Source of the DNA: an uncultured Tenacibaculum sp.
Lineage (GTDB): Bacteria > Bacteroidota > Bacteroidia > Flavobacteriales > Flavobacteriaceae
Assembly (NCBI GenBank): GCA_947504185.1
Contig: CANNGJ010000010.1
Span: 1 to 64,000, forward strand
Direction of reading: 5' to 3'
Length of the DNA stretch: 64,000 bases
The translations under genes were made by a program, and so were the position numbers. A model generated the notes under the pieces. The model was not told the origin of the DNA, searched no databases, and saw only the letters and a list, made by a program, of their open reading frames with translations. Shown in pieces: positions 39,297 to 49,308 of this stretch (its first letter is position 1; every line of letters starts with the position of its first letter).

Positions 39297-40199
39297 ATGA
39301 AAGATCAATTTTACGCATATATACAAGAGTTACAAGAAACTATTACCTCTAAGTTAGAGTCTGTAGATGGTAAAGCTAAATTTCAAGAAGATTTATGGAA
39401 GCGTGCTGAAGGTGGTGGAGGTAGAACTCGTGTAATTGAAAACGGAAATATATTTGAAAAAGGTGGAGTAAATATTTCAAAAGTTTTTGGAGAGTTACCA
39501 GAAGCTTTAAGAAAACAATTTGGAGTTGAAAGTGGAGATTTTTTTGCCTGTGGACTAAGTTTAGTACTACATCCTAAGAATCCATTTATACCAACTGTAC
39601 ACGCTAATTGGCGTTATTTTGAGATGTATGATAGAGAAGGAAATATCGTAACACAATGGTTCGGTGGAGGTCAAGATTTAACACCTTATTATTTATTAGA
39701 TGAAGATGCAATCCATTTTCATACTGTATGTAAAGAAGCTTGTGATAAGCATCATCCTGATTTTCATCCGAAGTTTAAAGAAACTTGTGATAACTATTTC
39801 TGGAATGCACACAGAAACGAAGCTCGTGGAGTAGGAGGTTTGTTTTTTGATTATTTAAAAAAGACTGATGAATTTTCAATGCAAGATCGTTACAACTTTG
39901 TTACTGAGGTAGGAAACAGTTTTTTAAACTCGTATGTACCAATAGTAGAGAAAAGAAGAGGTATGGAATACACTCAAGAACATAAAGACTGGCAAGAAGT
40001 TCGTCGTGGTCGTTATGTAGAGTTTAATTTGGTACACGATAGAGGAACTTTATTCGGTTTAAAAACAAACGGACGCATAGAAAGTATTTTAATGTCTTTG
40101 CCTCCAGTAGTTCAATGGAAATACAATCATCATCCAGAAGAAGGAAGTCAAGAAGCTAAATTGTTAGAAGTTTTAGCGAAACCAAAAAATTGGGTGTAA
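39297..40199 (+). CDS. hemF: Oxygen-dependent coproporphyrinogen III oxidase
   Basis: The protein has 300 residues. EGGGGRTRVIENGNIFEKGGVN, FGGGQDLTPYY and KRRGMEYTQEHKDWQEVRRGRYVEFNLV (given in parts) are family hallmarks. It converts coproporphyrinogen III to protoporphyrinogen IX with O2. HemJ then takes the product to protoporphyrin IX. Its presence marks an aerobic life style. Confidence 0.96.
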   Translation: MKDQFYAYIQELQETITSKLESVDGKAKFQEDLWKRAEGGGGRTRVIENGNIFEKGGVNISKVFGELPEALRKQFGVESGDFFACGLSLVLHPKNPFIPTVHANWRYFEMYDREGNIVTQWFGGGQDLTPYYLLDEDAIHFHTVCKEACDKHHPDFHPKFKETCDNYFWNAHRNEARGVGGLFFDYLKKTDEFSMQDRYNFVTEVGNSFLNSYVPIVEKRRGMEYTQEHKDWQEVRRGRYVEFNLVHDRGTLFGLKTNGRIESILMSLPPVVQWKYNHHPEEGSQEAKLLEVLAKPKNWV

Positions 40200-40427
40200 T
40201 ACATGCTTTTTTAAGTATTTAGCTTGATAATCAGTCTATTTGCTTTAAAATACGAAATATATAATATAAAGCATGTTTGATGCGTTATATTTTAATTAAA
40301 ACTCTTTTTTTAGCTTATTTTTATGAATAATTCAATTTAAGTTAAGGTTGAAGAGTTTTTTTATGCTTAAAAATTTAAAAAAATGCTAGGTTTTTAGTAA
40401 CTTCGCAAACGTTTAAAAACACATACT

Positions 40428-41732
40428 ATGGCTAGATACGAATTGAAGTTACCAAAAATGGGTGAAAGTGTTGCTGAAGCAACGATTACTTCTTGGGTTA
40501 AAGAAATTGGAGAAACTATTGATATCGATGATACAGTAGTTGAAGTTGCTACTGATAAAGTAGATAGTGAAGTACCTAGTGAAGTAGAAGGTAAACTTGT
40601 TGAAGTTTTATTCGAAAAAGATGCAGTTGTTCAAGTAGGAGAAACGATAGCGATTATTGAAACAGAAGGTGGAGATGATGCGGGAACTAGTAGTACACCA
40701 AAACAAGAAGAGCCTAAAGAGGTAGCTGAGATAGAAAAAACTGTAGCTGTAGCTAAAGAAACTGTATCAGCACCAGTAGATACTTCGTCAAGCGATCGTT
40801 TTTATTCGCCATTAGTAAAAAGTATTGCACAAACAGAAGGAATTCAAGTTGCTGAATTAGATACAATTCAAGGAACTGGTAAAGACGGAAGAGTAACAAA
40901 AAGCGATATTTTATCTTACTTAGAAAATAGAGGTAATCAACCAAAAGCAGCTTCTGCACCAGTAGCAGCTAAAGTTGAAGTTCCAAAAGCAAAAGTTCAA
41001 TCTGCACCAGTAACTATGAGTGGTGAAGATCAGATTATTGAAATGAGTCGTATGGGGAAATTAATTTCTAAACATATGGTTGATTCAGTTCAAACATCTG
41101 CTCACGTACAATCGTTTATCGAGATTGATGTAACAAACATTGTTAAGTGGAGAAATAAAGTAAAAGATGCTTATTTAAAGAGAGAAGGAGAGAAGTTAAC
41201 ATTTACTCCAATCTTTATGCAAGCAGTAGCTCAAACTATAAAAAAACACCCAATGATTAATATTGCTGTAGATGGTGATAAAATCATTAAAAGAGGAAAT
41301 GTTAATTTAGGAATGGCTGCAGCTTTACCAGATGGAAATTTAATTGTACCAGTAATTAAAAATGCTGATCAGTTGAATTTAATGGGAATGACTAAGCAAG
41401 TTAACGACTTAGCAAATAGAGCTAGAGCTAATAAATTAAAGCCAGACGAAATTCAAGGTGGAACGTACACGGTTACAAACGTTGGTGGTTTTGGGTCTAT
41501 TATGGGAACACCGATTATTAATCAACCACAAGTTGCTATTTTAGCTTTAGGTGCGATTAGAAAGATGCCATCTGTAATCGAAACTCCAGAAGGTGATTTT
41601 ATAGGAATAAGACAAAAGATGTTTGTTTCTCATTCTTATGATCATAGAGTTGTAAACGGTGCTCTTGGAGGTATGTTCATAAAAACATTAAAAGAGATTT
41701 TAGAATCTTGGGATGTAAATCAAGATTTCTAA
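40428..41732 (+). CDS. 2-oxoacid dehydrogenase E2 component (dihydrolipoyl acyltransferase)
   Basis: The protein has 434 residues. The N-terminal lipoyl domain (1-~80) carries the lipoylation Lys in VATDKVDSEVP. A hinge rich in Ala, Pro and Val leads to a peripheral-subunit-binding domain (SPLVKSIAQTEGIQV). The C-terminal acyltransferase domain ends with HSYDHRVVNGALGG, holding the catalytic His. Convergent with the fused E1 gene at 41804; together they suggest a branched-chain 2-oxoacid dehydrogenase complex, used in making branched fatty-acid primers. Confidence 0.9.
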   Translation: MARYELKLPKMGESVAEATITSWVKEIGETIDIDDTVVEVATDKVDSEVPSEVEGKLVEVLFEKDAVVQVGETIAIIETEGGDDAGTSSTPKQEEPKEVAEIEKTVAVAKETVSAPVDTSSSDRFYSPLVKSIAQTEGIQVAELDTIQGTGKDGRVTKSDILSYLENRGNQPKAASAPVAAKVEVPKAKVQSAPVTMSGEDQIIEMSRMGKLISKHMVDSVQTSAHVQSFIEIDVTNIVKWRNKVKDAYLKREGEKLTFTPIFMQAVAQTIKKHPMINIAVDGDKIIKRGNVNLGMAAALPDGNLIVPVIKNADQLNLMGMTKQVNDLANRARANKLKPDEIQGGTYTVTNVGGFGSIMGTPIINQPQVAILALGAIRKMPSVIETPEGDFIGIRQKMFVSHSYDHRVVNGALGGMFIKTLKEILESWDVNQDF

Positions 41733-41751
41733 TTTCTGAAATGCATAAAAC

Positions 41752-41784
41752 AAAAAAAGCTTAGCAACATTGCTAAGCTTTTTT
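41752..41784. terminator. Bidirectional terminator between E2 and E1 genes
   Basis: A long A-run and AGCTTAGCAA pairing with TTGCTAAGCT, then a T-run. It serves both convergent genes. Confidence 0.92.
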
Positions 41785-41803
41785 GTTTTATAAATCTATG
41801 TTT

Positions 41804-43804
41804 TTAATACGCTAATAATTCTTTAAGCTCGTTTTCAAATCGATCTTTAGCTAAGTATTCCTTTTCTAAATTTCCTGCAAAAGGAATAGGTGTTTCGATA
41901 CTTGCCACACGCTTAACAGGAGCATCAAGGTATTCAAAACAATTTTCCATAATAAGCGAAGAAATTTCTCCAGATAAACTACCAAATAAAGAATCTTCTT
42001 GTAAGATGATTACTTTACCAGTCTTTTTAACCGAGTTAAATATAGCTTCAGTATCTAATGGTTGTAGTGATCTTAAATCAATTAAATCAGCCGAAATATC
42101 ATTATTTTTATCTAAAGTTTCTAACGCCCAATGTACAGGAAGTCCGAAAGAAATTATTGTTACATCATTCCCTTCTTTTAGTAAAGAAGCTTTTCCTAGC
42201 GGAAGAGTATAATAATCAGTAGGTACATCTTGATAAATTGTACGGTATAAATTCTTGTGCTCAAAAAACAACACAGGATTCGGATCGTTTATAGCAGATG
42301 TTAATAAACCTTTCGCATCATAAGGAAATGCAGGATATATAACCTTTAAACCTGGAGTTTTTGTAAACCAAGCTTCATTTGTTTGTGAATGATAAGGTCC
42401 AGCACCAACGCCAGCCCCACAAGGCATTCTTATTACTACATCGGCTTTTTGATTCCAACGATAATGAGATTTTGCCAGTAAATTTACAATAGGATTAAAA
42501 CCGGTAGAAACAAAATCTGAAAATTGCATTTCCATTACAGCTTTCATTCCGTTTACTGATAGACCATAGGCAGCAGAAACAATAGCAGATTCACAAATAG
42601 GCGTATTACGAACACGTTCTTTACCAAACGCATCAACAAAGCCTTCAGTGATTTTAAAAACACCTCCATATTCAGCCACGTCTTGTCCCATAACAACAAT
42701 AGCGTCATCTTTTTCCATTGATTGTCTTAAACCTTTCGAAATAGCATCTATTAAACGAATATTTTCAGTTTCAGAGTTTTCTTTTACTTCTACATACTTA
42801 TGTTCTTTGTAAACATCTTTAGATTCTTGTTCTATAGTAGAAGAAATAACTTCCTCATCAAATGTTCGTTTAAGGTTAAGGCTAATATCCTCTTTAATAT
42901 CAACTTTTAGTTTATCATCTTCTTCAATAGATAATATTCCTTCAGAAATTAAATATTCTTTATAATTATTTAAAGGGTCTTTTTCTGCCCAGAAATCCAT
43001 CAATTCTTGAGGTACATATTTGGTACCACTAGCTTCTTCATGACCTCTCATTCTAAAGGTTTTAAATTCTATTAGAATAGGCCTTGGGTTTTCTCTTATA
43101 CTTTCTGCTAATTCCGAAACTTTGGTATAAACCTCTAAGATGTTATTACCATCTATAATATGCGACTCCATACCATAACCAATACCCTTATCGGCGATAT
43201 GCTCACAGTTATATTGTTCAGAAGTAGGGGTTGAAAGTCCATATCCATTATTTTCAATACAAAAAAGCACAGGTAAGTTCCATACGGAAGCTACATTTAA
43301 AGCTTCATGAAAATCTCCTTCACTAGTACCTCCATCACCAGAAAATACTGCACAGGCTTTTTGATTATTTTTTAATTTATTGGCTAAGGCGATTCCATCT
43401 GCAACTCCTAATTGAGGGCCTAGATGAGAAATCATTCCAACAATATTAAATTCTTGAGTACCAAAATGAAAGCTTCGATCTCTACCTTTGGTAAAACCGT
43501 TTGCTTTTCCTTGCCACTGAGAAAATAATCTATGTAAAGGGATTTTTCTTGTGGTAAATACTCCTAAATTACGGTGCATTGGAAGAATATATTCATCTTT
43601 GGTAAGTGCCGAAGTAACTCCTACTGAAATAGCTTCTTGACCAATACCACTAAACCATTTAGAGATTTTACCTTGTCGAAGAAGAATCAACATTTTTTCT
43701 TCTATTAATCTAGGAACTAACATTTTTTTATAAAGATCAAATAAAACTTTATTAGAAAGTTTCCCTTTATTATATAACATTGAAGTTTTTGTATTACTAT
43801 CCAT
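41804..43804 (-). CDS. 2-oxoacid dehydrogenase E1, fused alpha and beta subunits
   Basis: The protein has 666 residues. Residues 1-~320 are the alpha part, with the thiamine-diphosphate motif FSGDGGTSEGDFHEALN and MRGHEEASGTKYVP. Residues ~345-666 are the beta part, with VVMGQDVAEYGGVF, ESAIVSAAYGLSVNGMKAVMEMQ and a C-terminal transketolase-type domain (VIILQEDSLFG). The single-chain form is common in Bacteroidota and best fits branched-chain 2-oxoacid decarboxylation. It converges with the E2 gene. Confidence 0.9.
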   Translation of the reverse strand: MDSNTKTSMLYNKGKLSNKVLFDLYKKMLVPRLIEEKMLILLRQGKISKWFSGIGQEAISVGVTSALTKDEYILPMHRNLGVFTTRKIPLHRLFSQWQGKANGFTKGRDRSFHFGTQEFNIVGMISHLGPQLGVADGIALANKLKNNQKACAVFSGDGGTSEGDFHEALNVASVWNLPVLFCIENNGYGLSTPTSEQYNCEHIADKGIGYGMESHIIDGNNILEVYTKVSELAESIRENPRPILIEFKTFRMRGHEEASGTKYVPQELMDFWAEKDPLNNYKEYLISEGILSIEEDDKLKVDIKEDISLNLKRTFDEEVISSTIEQESKDVYKEHKYVEVKENSETENIRLIDAISKGLRQSMEKDDAIVVMGQDVAEYGGVFKITEGFVDAFGKERVRNTPICESAIVSAAYGLSVNGMKAVMEMQFSDFVSTGFNPIVNLLAKSHYRWNQKADVVIRMPCGAGVGAGPYHSQTNEAWFTKTPGLKVIYPAFPYDAKGLLTSAINDPNPVLFFEHKNLYRTIYQDVPTDYYTLPLGKASLLKEGNDVTIISFGLPVHWALETLDKNNDISADLIDLRSLQPLDTEAIFNSVKKTGKVIILQEDSLFGSLSGEISSLIMENCFEYLDAPVKRVASIETPIPFAGNLEKEYLAKDRFENELKELLAY

Positions 43805-44087
43805 TTTAATTTACAGGGGTGTAGAAAATTAATTGTTTTCAAATGTGATTAAAAAAAACATAGAATCAAAATTGAAATTGATATTTTTTTAATTTTAACG
43901 TATTTAAATTGTGAAGTTGATAAAATATGATTTAAAAAAATATGGAATTCTTTGTTTTTTTCTTGATAAAAAATATTGAGTTACTTATAAAAACAATGGT
44001 TTTCTTTTCAAGATAGGTTTTAGCCAGTCTACTACAAGACTTTTTGATTTTATGTATCTTAGCAAGGTAAATTTAAAAAAGAATAAG

Positions 44088-44825
44088 ATGAAGAAGTTAT
44101 TAGTTGCGTTATTGTTGGGAATTACCACAATAAGCATGGCACAAAAAAAAGCTTTATTACGCCTTAATTATGAAAAAGGGGATAAATATGAAGTGTCAAT
44201 GAAAATGAAACAAGATATGGGAGTAGCTTTAATGGACATGAACATGAAAATGGGAATGGATGTTACTGAGGCCTCTGATGAAGCATATAATGTAGAAAAT
44301 AAGTTTATATATATATCAACTAAAATTGTTAAAGATGGTGTTGAAAAAGTAAATTATAATTCTAATATGAAAGAAGGAGAACTAAATGAAGAAGGAAAAA
44401 AGTTTAGATCGCAAATGCAGCCTATGATGGATGCAGTTATTTTCTCAGAAGTAAATAGATTAGGAGAAAGTAAAGTTGTAAAGGTTGAGCCTAATATGCC
44501 TGGGGTTGATCAAATGGCAAATCAGTCTAATAGATCAGTAGTATACCCTGAAGAAGCAGTAGAAGTTGGTTCAACATGGACTAATACTCAAAGTAACCAG
44601 GGAATGAACATGGAGTTAACATATAAAATAACTGAAATTACTTCTAATAGAGTTTTTGCTGACTTAACAGGAAAGATGTCTTTAGTACCAGCTGCTGAAA
44701 TTACTGGTAAAATAGAAATAGATAGAAGTACTGGAGTTCCTTTTAAGACTATTATGAGTATTAAAATGGATATGATGGGACAACAAATAAACAATACTAC
44801 TGAGGCAACTATTACACGATTATAG
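44088..44825 (+). CDS. Exported DUF6263-like protein
   Basis: The start chosen is the ATG at 44088, which begins a signal peptide (LLVALLLGITTISMAQ); a frame from 44052 would add 12 residues before it. The mature ~225-residue protein is beta-rich with many Met residues (MDMNMKMGMD). VYPEEAVEVGSTWTN and IEIDRSTGVPFKTIMSIKM resemble the DUF6263 family of Bacteroidota. Function unknown, probably periplasmic. Monocistronic with its own terminator. Confidence 0.75.
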   Translation: MKKLLVALLLGITTISMAQKKALLRLNYEKGDKYEVSMKMKQDMGVALMDMNMKMGMDVTEASDEAYNVENKFIYISTKIVKDGVEKVNYNSNMKEGELNEEGKKFRSQMQPMMDAVIFSEVNRLGESKVVKVEPNMPGVDQMANQSNRSVVYPEEAVEVGSTWTNTQSNQGMNMELTYKITEITSNRVFADLTGKMSLVPAAEITGKIEIDRSTGVPFKTIMSIKMDMMGQQINNTTEATITRL

Positions 44826-44850
44826 CTTTTAAATAAATAAGTTAGAATAA

Positions 44851-44878
44851 AAACTCAGAATGAATTCTGAGTTTTTTT
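44851..44878 (+). terminator. Terminator after the DUF6263-like gene
   Basis: AAACTCAGAA, a TGAA loop, then TTCTGAGTTTTTTT. Confidence 0.88.
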
Positions 44879-45035
44879 ATGTGAAATAAATAGTTAAAAC
44901 CCTTATTTTTAATTGTTTATGTTTTTGTAATTTTGTATGCCTCTTAATAATACTTCTCATTAAGAGGTTAGTTAATATACTTATTAAAGCTAATTCTCTA
45001 TACATCAAGCATATATTAACTAAAACTATACTATC

Positions 45036-45863
45036 ATGAAAACAGTAAGAATTAAACTATTAATAGTAGTACTGCTATTTTTAGTATCATCATTAACCAT
45101 TTTTTCTCAAGAGGAAAATAAAAGACCAAAGTATATTACCGTAACAACGGGACATTGGAATATGGATTATGAAAATTTTGATAAAGATAAATGGATTGCA
45201 GTTGAAAAAGAGTTTTTAGATAATGTTACTAAAAAGAATGAACACCTTTTAGGTTCGTATGTTTATTTACATCGTTATACTCCAGATAATAGCGAGATCA
45301 TTTTTGTGAATGCCTATCCTTCATGGGAAGCTATTGAGAAATCAAATAAACGCACTGGAGAGTTAGTAAAAGAATATTGGCCAGATGAGGCGAAAAGAAA
45401 AGCTTATTTTAAAAAGAAAGACTCATATTATACAATGGATCATTCTGATGAAATTTATGTACCAATAGGAAAGGCTAAACAATTAAAACCAGAAGACGCG
45501 AATAAAGAATTAATTTGGTTAGTAGTTAAAAGTCATTTTGCATTTCCAGAAGATGGAACTAAAGAAGAATTTGAGTCTTTAACCAATGAGTATATTGATA
45601 ATGTGATTAAAAAGAATGATAAAGTTAAAGGTTATTTTCAGCATGCGCATGCATGGGGAAGTGATAAAACGGAATTTTTAAGAGTTTTTGCAGTAGAATC
45701 AATGGATGATTTAGATAAGTTGGGAAAAATGAATAATGATTTATTTAAAGCTTATAAGCCAGATGAAGCAAAAAGAAAAGAATTTGGTAAGAAAACGAAA
45801 AAATACTTTACTTCAATTCACGGAGATTTTATTTACACTTCAGTTCCCGAATTATCTAAATAA
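45036..45863 (+). CDS. Exported protein with two tandem ~110-residue repeats
   Basis: The protein has 275 residues with a signal peptide (LLIVVLLFLVSSLTIFSQ). Two halves align: residues ~35-140 (FLDNVTKKNEHLLGSYVY... PDEAKRKAYFKKK) and ~155-265 (YIDNVIKKNDKVKGYFQH... PDEAKRKEFGKKT). Each half has an alpha+beta pattern similar to dimeric ferredoxin-like barrels. No catalytic residues recognised. Monocistronic; function unknown. Confidence 0.75.
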   Translation: MKTVRIKLLIVVLLFLVSSLTIFSQEENKRPKYITVTTGHWNMDYENFDKDKWIAVEKEFLDNVTKKNEHLLGSYVYLHRYTPDNSEIIFVNAYPSWEAIEKSNKRTGELVKEYWPDEAKRKAYFKKKDSYYTMDHSDEIYVPIGKAKQLKPEDANKELIWLVVKSHFAFPEDGTKEEFESLTNEYIDNVIKKNDKVKGYFQHAHAWGSDKTEFLRVFAVESMDDLDKLGKMNNDLFKAYKPDEAKRKEFGKKTKKYFTSIHGDFIYTSVPELSK

Positions 45864-45867
45864 ATTT

Positions 45868-45896
45868 AAAAAGCTCAGACATTGTCTGAGCTTTTA
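45868..45896. terminator. Bidirectional terminator
   Basis: AAAAGCTCAGACA paired with TGTCTGAGCTTTT between two convergent genes. Confidence 0.9.
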
Positions 45897-46571
45897 TTTT
45901 TTATGATAATACCACCAATTCATATCACGAGTAAGTTCATAGCCAAGTTTCTCATACAATTTTATGGCAGGGTTCCCTTTGTCTGTATGTAAAATGGGGT
46001 GCTTGTTATCCTTTAAAATATCTTTAGTAACATATTGAGATAATTGTTTGGCATACCCTCTTTTGGTATGGTCAGGATGCGTTACTACTGCGCTTAGTTC
46101 AATAAAATCCTCCGTTTGCATTCTCTGTCCAGTAATACTTACGAGTTGATTATTTTTAAAAATACCAAAGTACTTTCCCATATCAAAAGTTCGCTTTCTA
46201 TAGTACCCTGGCATTACTAGCCAGACAAGATTGTAAATTTCGTCGATATGCTTTTCTGTTAACGGAATGATGTCTTCTGTAATTTCAATTTCTTGTAAGT
46301 TTTTTAAAACCATTTGAACTCCATCTATCTTTTTATAAAGTTTTATTTTCGACGTGTCGTAAATAGGAGTTTCATTTTCAGAGACTAAAAAAAAATTATC
46401 GGTTAGTTTTGCATATTCATTCAAGGCATGTTTTGTTTTTTTTACATCAGTAAATGCCCCAAAAGGACAAATTTTCGGATCGTAAAACTGAACTTCATCA
46501 TATTGAATAGCAAAGTTTTTATGTGTCTCTTTTAAAGAGTGCCAAACAGGGTTTTTAAGTTTGTTATTCAT
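45894..46571 (-). CDS. GNAT-family N-acetyltransferase
   Basis: The protein has 225 residues. The acetyl-CoA loop lies in VTHPDHTKRGYAKQL, followed by LHTDKGNPAIKLYEKLGYELTRD, the standard last strands of the GNAT fold. The N-terminal ~90 residues are less conserved. Substrate unknown. Its start overlaps the stop codon of the truncated epimerase fragment on the same strand, so it was once the second gene of that unit and may now have lost its promoter. Confidence 0.85.
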   Translation of the reverse strand: MNNKLKNPVWHSLKETHKNFAIQYDEVQFYDPKICPFGAFTDVKKTKHALNEYAKLTDNFFLVSENETPIYDTSKIKLYKKIDGVQMVLKNLQEIEITEDIIPLTEKHIDEIYNLVWLVMPGYYRKRTFDMGKYFGIFKNNQLVSITGQRMQTEDFIELSAVVTHPDHTKRGYAKQLSQYVTKDILKDNKHPILHTDKGNPAIKLYEKLGYELTRDMNWWYYHKK

Positions 46572-46698
46572 TGTAAATATTGTTTAAAGCTGCAACTAAG
46601 TTTGGGTACACAAAATTATAAAATTGCTTCGTTTTTTTAGCAGAAACACGACTTCCTTTTAATAAGATATATGCCATTTCACCTAAAATAACTCTTAC
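46564..46698 (-). pseudogene. 3' remnant of a TIGR01777-type NAD-dependent epimerase gene
   Basis: The minus strand encodes ~44 in-frame residues (ILGEMAYILLKGSRVSAKKT, then FVYPNLVAALNNIYNE and stop). This matches the C-terminal DUF1731 end of the TIGR01777 epimerase family, where GQRVSPKK and YPTLEEAL occur. An in-frame stop stands at 46699-46701 and nothing upstream continues the protein. About 250 N-terminal residues are missing. The stop codon overlaps the acetyltransferase start, as in an intact operon. The other side of the break is an exporter gene. Confidence 0.75.
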
Positions 46699-47964
46699 TT
46701 ATTTTGGATTTTTTTAATAGGTAGTTTGTTATACATTTTTTGGGTTCTTTTCTTTTGGGGTATACGAAAAAAAATGGATATTCAATATTTTAGTTTGATG
46801 GCTCAAAACCATAGTCATTGGATTGAAATGCTAAAAAACATACAAGACATAAAAAATAACAATTATGAACAAGGTAAAAGATGGAGGTGGGAAAAAGTAC
46901 AGGTTAAGCTTTATCATGTGGCTATTAAGCTTCTTAATGTAAATCAAGCTGAACAAGTGGGGTCTAACCTAATTAATGCAATAAGAGATGTAGCTTTAAC
47001 TTTTTATTCTGCTAAGTTGGTTATAGAAGGTGAAATTACTTTTGGAATGCTTATAGCAGTTCAATATATAATAGGTCAATTAAAAGGACCTGTTTCAGAA
47101 GTTGTTAATTTCATTAGTTCTTATCAACTAGCAATGATTAGCTATCTCAGAATGGCTGAAGTAGATAGAACTGAAGAAGAAGAAACTGATGAGAGTGCAT
47201 CAAACACCTTTTTTCCCTCAATAAATACACTTACATTGAATAACGTTTCTTACAAATACCATCCAAATGGAATGTATGTAGTTAGTAATGTAAATTTAAA
47301 AATACCTGAAGGTAAAATTACTGCTATAGTTGGTGCCAGTGGTAGTGGTAAATCTACCTTACTTAAAATTATTTTACGGTTATATAAACCAACTTTGGGA
47401 GAGTTTTTAATTGGAACGAGTAATACCAAAAATGTAAGTTTAAAAAAATGGAGAGAAAAAATCGGTGCTGTTACCCAAGAGAGTGAGGTCTTTAAGGATA
47501 CTATTTTGAATAATATTGTGTTAGGAAAAGGAGATTTTGATAAAAACCTATTTCTTAAAGCTGTTAAAATAGCTAATATAAAAGAAGAGATAGAAAAATT
47601 ACCTTTAGGCTATAATACTTTAATGGGAGAAAATGGAAGAGGTTTAAGTGAAGGTCAAAAGCAAAGAATTCTAATAGCAAGAGCTGTCTATAAAGAACCT
47701 GATTACTTCTTTTTTGATGAGGCTACAAACTCTTTAGATGCGTATAATGAAAAAATAGTAGTCAATAACTTGAACAAAGAATTTGATGGAAGAACTGTTG
47801 TAATTGTGGCCCACAGATTAGCTACTATTAAAAATGCTGATCAAATTATAGTAATGAAAGGTAGTAGGGTTATTGAAATAGGTACTCATGAAGTTTTAAT
47901 GAAAAATAAAGGAGAGTATTTTAACTTATTTGAAAGTCAAATGACTCCATCAATTACTGTTTAA
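46687..47964 (+). pseudogene. Peptidase-containing bacteriocin-type ABC exporter, 5' truncated
   Basis: The open frame begins at about 46687 and already reads as the middle of a membrane helix (FLIGSLLYIFWVLFFWGIRKK); the first possible start is TTG at 46726. It keeps two or three helices of the membrane domain and a complete ATPase domain: Walker A GASGSGKST, signature LSEGQKQR, Walker B YFFFDEATNSLD and the His switch VAHRLAT. Full exporters of this type have ~700 residues with an N-terminal C39 peptidase and six helices; about 300 residues are missing here. The peptidase that cuts double-glycine leaders is gone. The HlyD gene follows after 3 bp. Confidence 0.82.
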
Positions 47965-47967
47965 AAA

Positions 47968-49308
47968 ATGCACGAAGAACAAGTATATAGAAAACATTCC
48001 GATGAATTTAGGGAAGTGATTAGCACATTTCCAAAAAGAACTAATAATAGGTTAATCCTTTTTCTATTAACCCTAATAGTAATAGGTTTTTGTTTAGGTT
48101 GGTTTATAAAATCTCCTGATGTCATTTTAGCTGAGGTGAAAGTAACAGCCGAAAAACCTCCAATAACTCTTGTTAGTAGATTAGCGGGTAACATTAAGCT
48201 GAAAATTCAAAAATTTGGAGAAGATATAGAAAAAGATCAATGTATCGCTGTACTTGAAAATAGCGCTAATGAAGAACATATTTTTACCTTGAAAAAAAAG
48301 TTAGAAAGCTTTTCTTTTGAAAGTATCCCTAGCTTTGATAAATTTTCTTTTGCTTTAAATTTTAAATTGGGTGAGCTTCAAAATAAATATTTTGAATTTA
48401 TAAAAACACTCTACGAGTTAAATCAATTCTATAATAATAATAATAAGTATGAACTAGAAAAGCATTCTTTAAATAAAGAAATTAGTTCGATACAAAAATC
48501 TATTCAAAAAAGAAAACAAATTATCAATTTAAAACACCAAAGCATAAAGTTATCTTCAAAAAATGTGACCGAAGATTCTTTACTTGTTTTCCATGGAGCT
48601 ATTCCTCAAATTGATTTTGAAAAAAATAAAAAATCTTTAATAAGAGAGAAAGAGGCATCAATAACCGAAGAAAATGAAGTAATAAAGAATGAACTAAATA
48701 TTATCACTTTAAAAAATAAATTATCAGCTTTAAGTATCGAAAAATTAGAAGTAATTGATAAGTTAAATGTTCAATTACTAACAAACTACCAAGAACTTAT
48801 GAGCTCCATTAATTTATGGGAACAAAACTACGCTTTTATTTCTCCTATTGATGGTAAATTAGAAAACTTAAAATTCATTGTAAATAGTCAGTTTATTGAA
48901 AAAGGTGAAATGCTATTTAGTGTTCTCCCAAAAGATAATAAACTTATAGGTCAAGCCTTGTTGCCTTCAGAAGGAGCAGGAAAAGTAAAATCTAAACAAA
49001 AAGTAAAAATAAAACTAGATTCTTACCCTTTTCAAGAATTCGGAATTATTGAAGGGGTAGTAGAAAAAGTATCTTTAATCCCATTGGAAAGAAATTATTT
49101 AGTAAGTATAAACCTCTCGGATGGCTTGATAAGTGACAATGGTATTGAATTAAACTTTAGTAAAGAAATGTCTGGACAAGCAGAAATAATCACACAAAAA
49201 AGACGTCTTATATCTAGACTTTTTGAAAGGATTAAATATTTATTAGAAAAAGATAGAAATAGAAATATTATTAAAAAAGATGATAACAAGAAAAATGATG
49301 AAAAATAA
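47968..49308 (+). CDS. HlyD-family membrane-fusion protein of a peptide exporter
   Basis: The protein has 446 residues. One N-terminal helix (LILFLLTLIVIGFCLGWFI) is followed by a split lipoyl domain (VTAEKPPITLVSRLAGNIKL near 70-85, YAFISPIDGKLENLKF near 290). A long coiled coil lies between about 105 and 280, and a beta-barrel adaptor region after it. It would link the inner-membrane ABC exporter with an outer-membrane channel. The frame is intact, but the partner ABC gene is truncated, so it may be an orphan. The last 10-14 bp overlap the RNA ligase start. Confidence 0.85.
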   Translation: MHEEQVYRKHSDEFREVISTFPKRTNNRLILFLLTLIVIGFCLGWFIKSPDVILAEVKVTAEKPPITLVSRLAGNIKLKIQKFGEDIEKDQCIAVLENSANEEHIFTLKKKLESFSFESIPSFDKFSFALNFKLGELQNKYFEFIKTLYELNQFYNNNNKYELEKHSLNKEISSIQKSIQKRKQIINLKHQSIKLSSKNVTEDSLLVFHGAIPQIDFEKNKKSLIREKEASITEENEVIKNELNIITLKNKLSALSIEKLEVIDKLNVQLLTNYQELMSSINLWEQNYAFISPIDGKLENLKFIVNSQFIEKGEMLFSVLPKDNKLIGQALLPSEGAGKVKSKQKVKIKLDSYPFQEFGIIEGVVEKVSLIPLERNYLVSINLSDGLISDNGIELNFSKEMSGQAEIITQKRRLISRLFERIKYLLEKDRNRNIIKKDDNKKNDEK

